DNA of 64,000 nt from Enterobacter oligotrophicus (GTDB taxonomy: Bacteria; Pseudomonadota; Gammaproteobacteria; Enterobacterales; Enterobacteriaceae): NCBI RefSeq assembly GCF_009176645.1, contig NZ_AP019007.1, positions 3,348,001 to 3,412,000 of the forward strand, written 5' to 3'. Below are positions 63,922-64,000 of the stretch, piece by piece; the stretch's first letter is position 1, and every line of letters begins with the position of its first letter. Position numbers and translations under genes: made by a program. The notes beneath the pieces were generated by a model, which saw nothing but the letters and a program-made list of their open reading frames with translations, was not told the origin of the DNA and did no database searches.

Positions 63922-63926
63922 GTTTC

Positions 63927-64000
63927 TTAACCTTTGATGGCTTTCACCAGGTAATCAAGAATGTCGCCAGTCTTGATCATCTGCTTCTCGCCGCTGCGAC
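63927..64000 (-). CDS. proS: Prolyl-tRNA synthetase, C-terminal end only
   Basis: Only the last 23 codons and the TAA stop (63929-63927) are inside the window; the rest lies to the right. The visible residues, RSGEKQMIKTGDILDYLVKAIKG, match the C-terminus of bacterial ProS, which charges proline onto tRNA. In E. coli proS is also convergent with nlpE. The assignment rests on this short tail plus gene order. Confidence 0.85.
   Translation of the reverse strand, partial: RSGEKQMIKTGDILDYLVKAIKG

Overview
The window is core chromosome of a gamma-proteobacterium of the family Enterobacteriaceae. Protein sequences and gene order match Escherichia coli and Salmonella closely but not exactly. Dispersed repeats downstream of hrpB and erpA, and several intergenic differences, suggest an Enterobacter/Lelliottia/Leclercia-type organism; the genus is an inference. 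There are no rRNA or tRNA genes, prophage, insertion sequences or CRISPR arrays. The only clearly accessory block is a chaperone-usher fimbrial operon at the left edge.

Layout: (1) 1-3855, minus: pilin, chaperone and usher, the usher open at the left edge. (2) 4361-11300, minus: pantothenate genes panB-panC-panD, then folK/pcnB (overlapping), gluQ, dksA, sfsA/thpR. (3) 11374-22680, plus: hrpB, mrcB (PBP1b), and the ferrichrome operon fhuA-fhuC-fhuD-fhuB behind a Fur-box-like site. (4) 22732-28254: hemL (minus), clcA and erpA (plus), then mtnN-btuF-yadS (minus). (5) 28337-32737, plus: dgt, degP with a sigma-E-type promoter, cdaR. (6) 32827-37715, minus: yaeH, dapD, glnD, map. (7) 38037-41332, plus: rpsB-tsf with its regulatory leader, pyrH, frr. 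(8) 41429-57481, plus: the envelope/lipid/replication cluster dxr, ispU, cdsA, rseP, bamA, skp, lpxD, fabZ, lpxA, lpxB, rnhB, dnaE, accA. (9) 57582-64000: ldcC, yaeR, tilS (plus), yaeP-rof (minus), yaeQ-arfB, nlpE (plus), and the 3' end of proS (minus).

Functionally the window joins isoprenoid/undecaprenyl synthesis (dxr, ispU), phospholipid and fatty-acid steps (cdsA, fabZ, accA), lipid A (lpxD, lpxA, lpxB), outer-membrane biogenesis (bamA, skp), peptidoglycan synthesis (mrcB) and envelope stress response (rseP, degP, nlpE). Translation and nucleotide housekeeping (rpsB, tsf, pyrH, frr, map, dgt, dnaE, rnhB) is interleaved with these.

I found no convincing undescribed multi-gene system. The features most worth a second look are regulatory or structural: the fimbrial operon beside panD with a hairpin/T-run attenuator after the pilin gene, a probable AUU start for pcnB, a perfect palindrome upstream of cdaR, the rpsB leader, REP elements that double as terminators, and a 48-bp dispersed repeat present twice.
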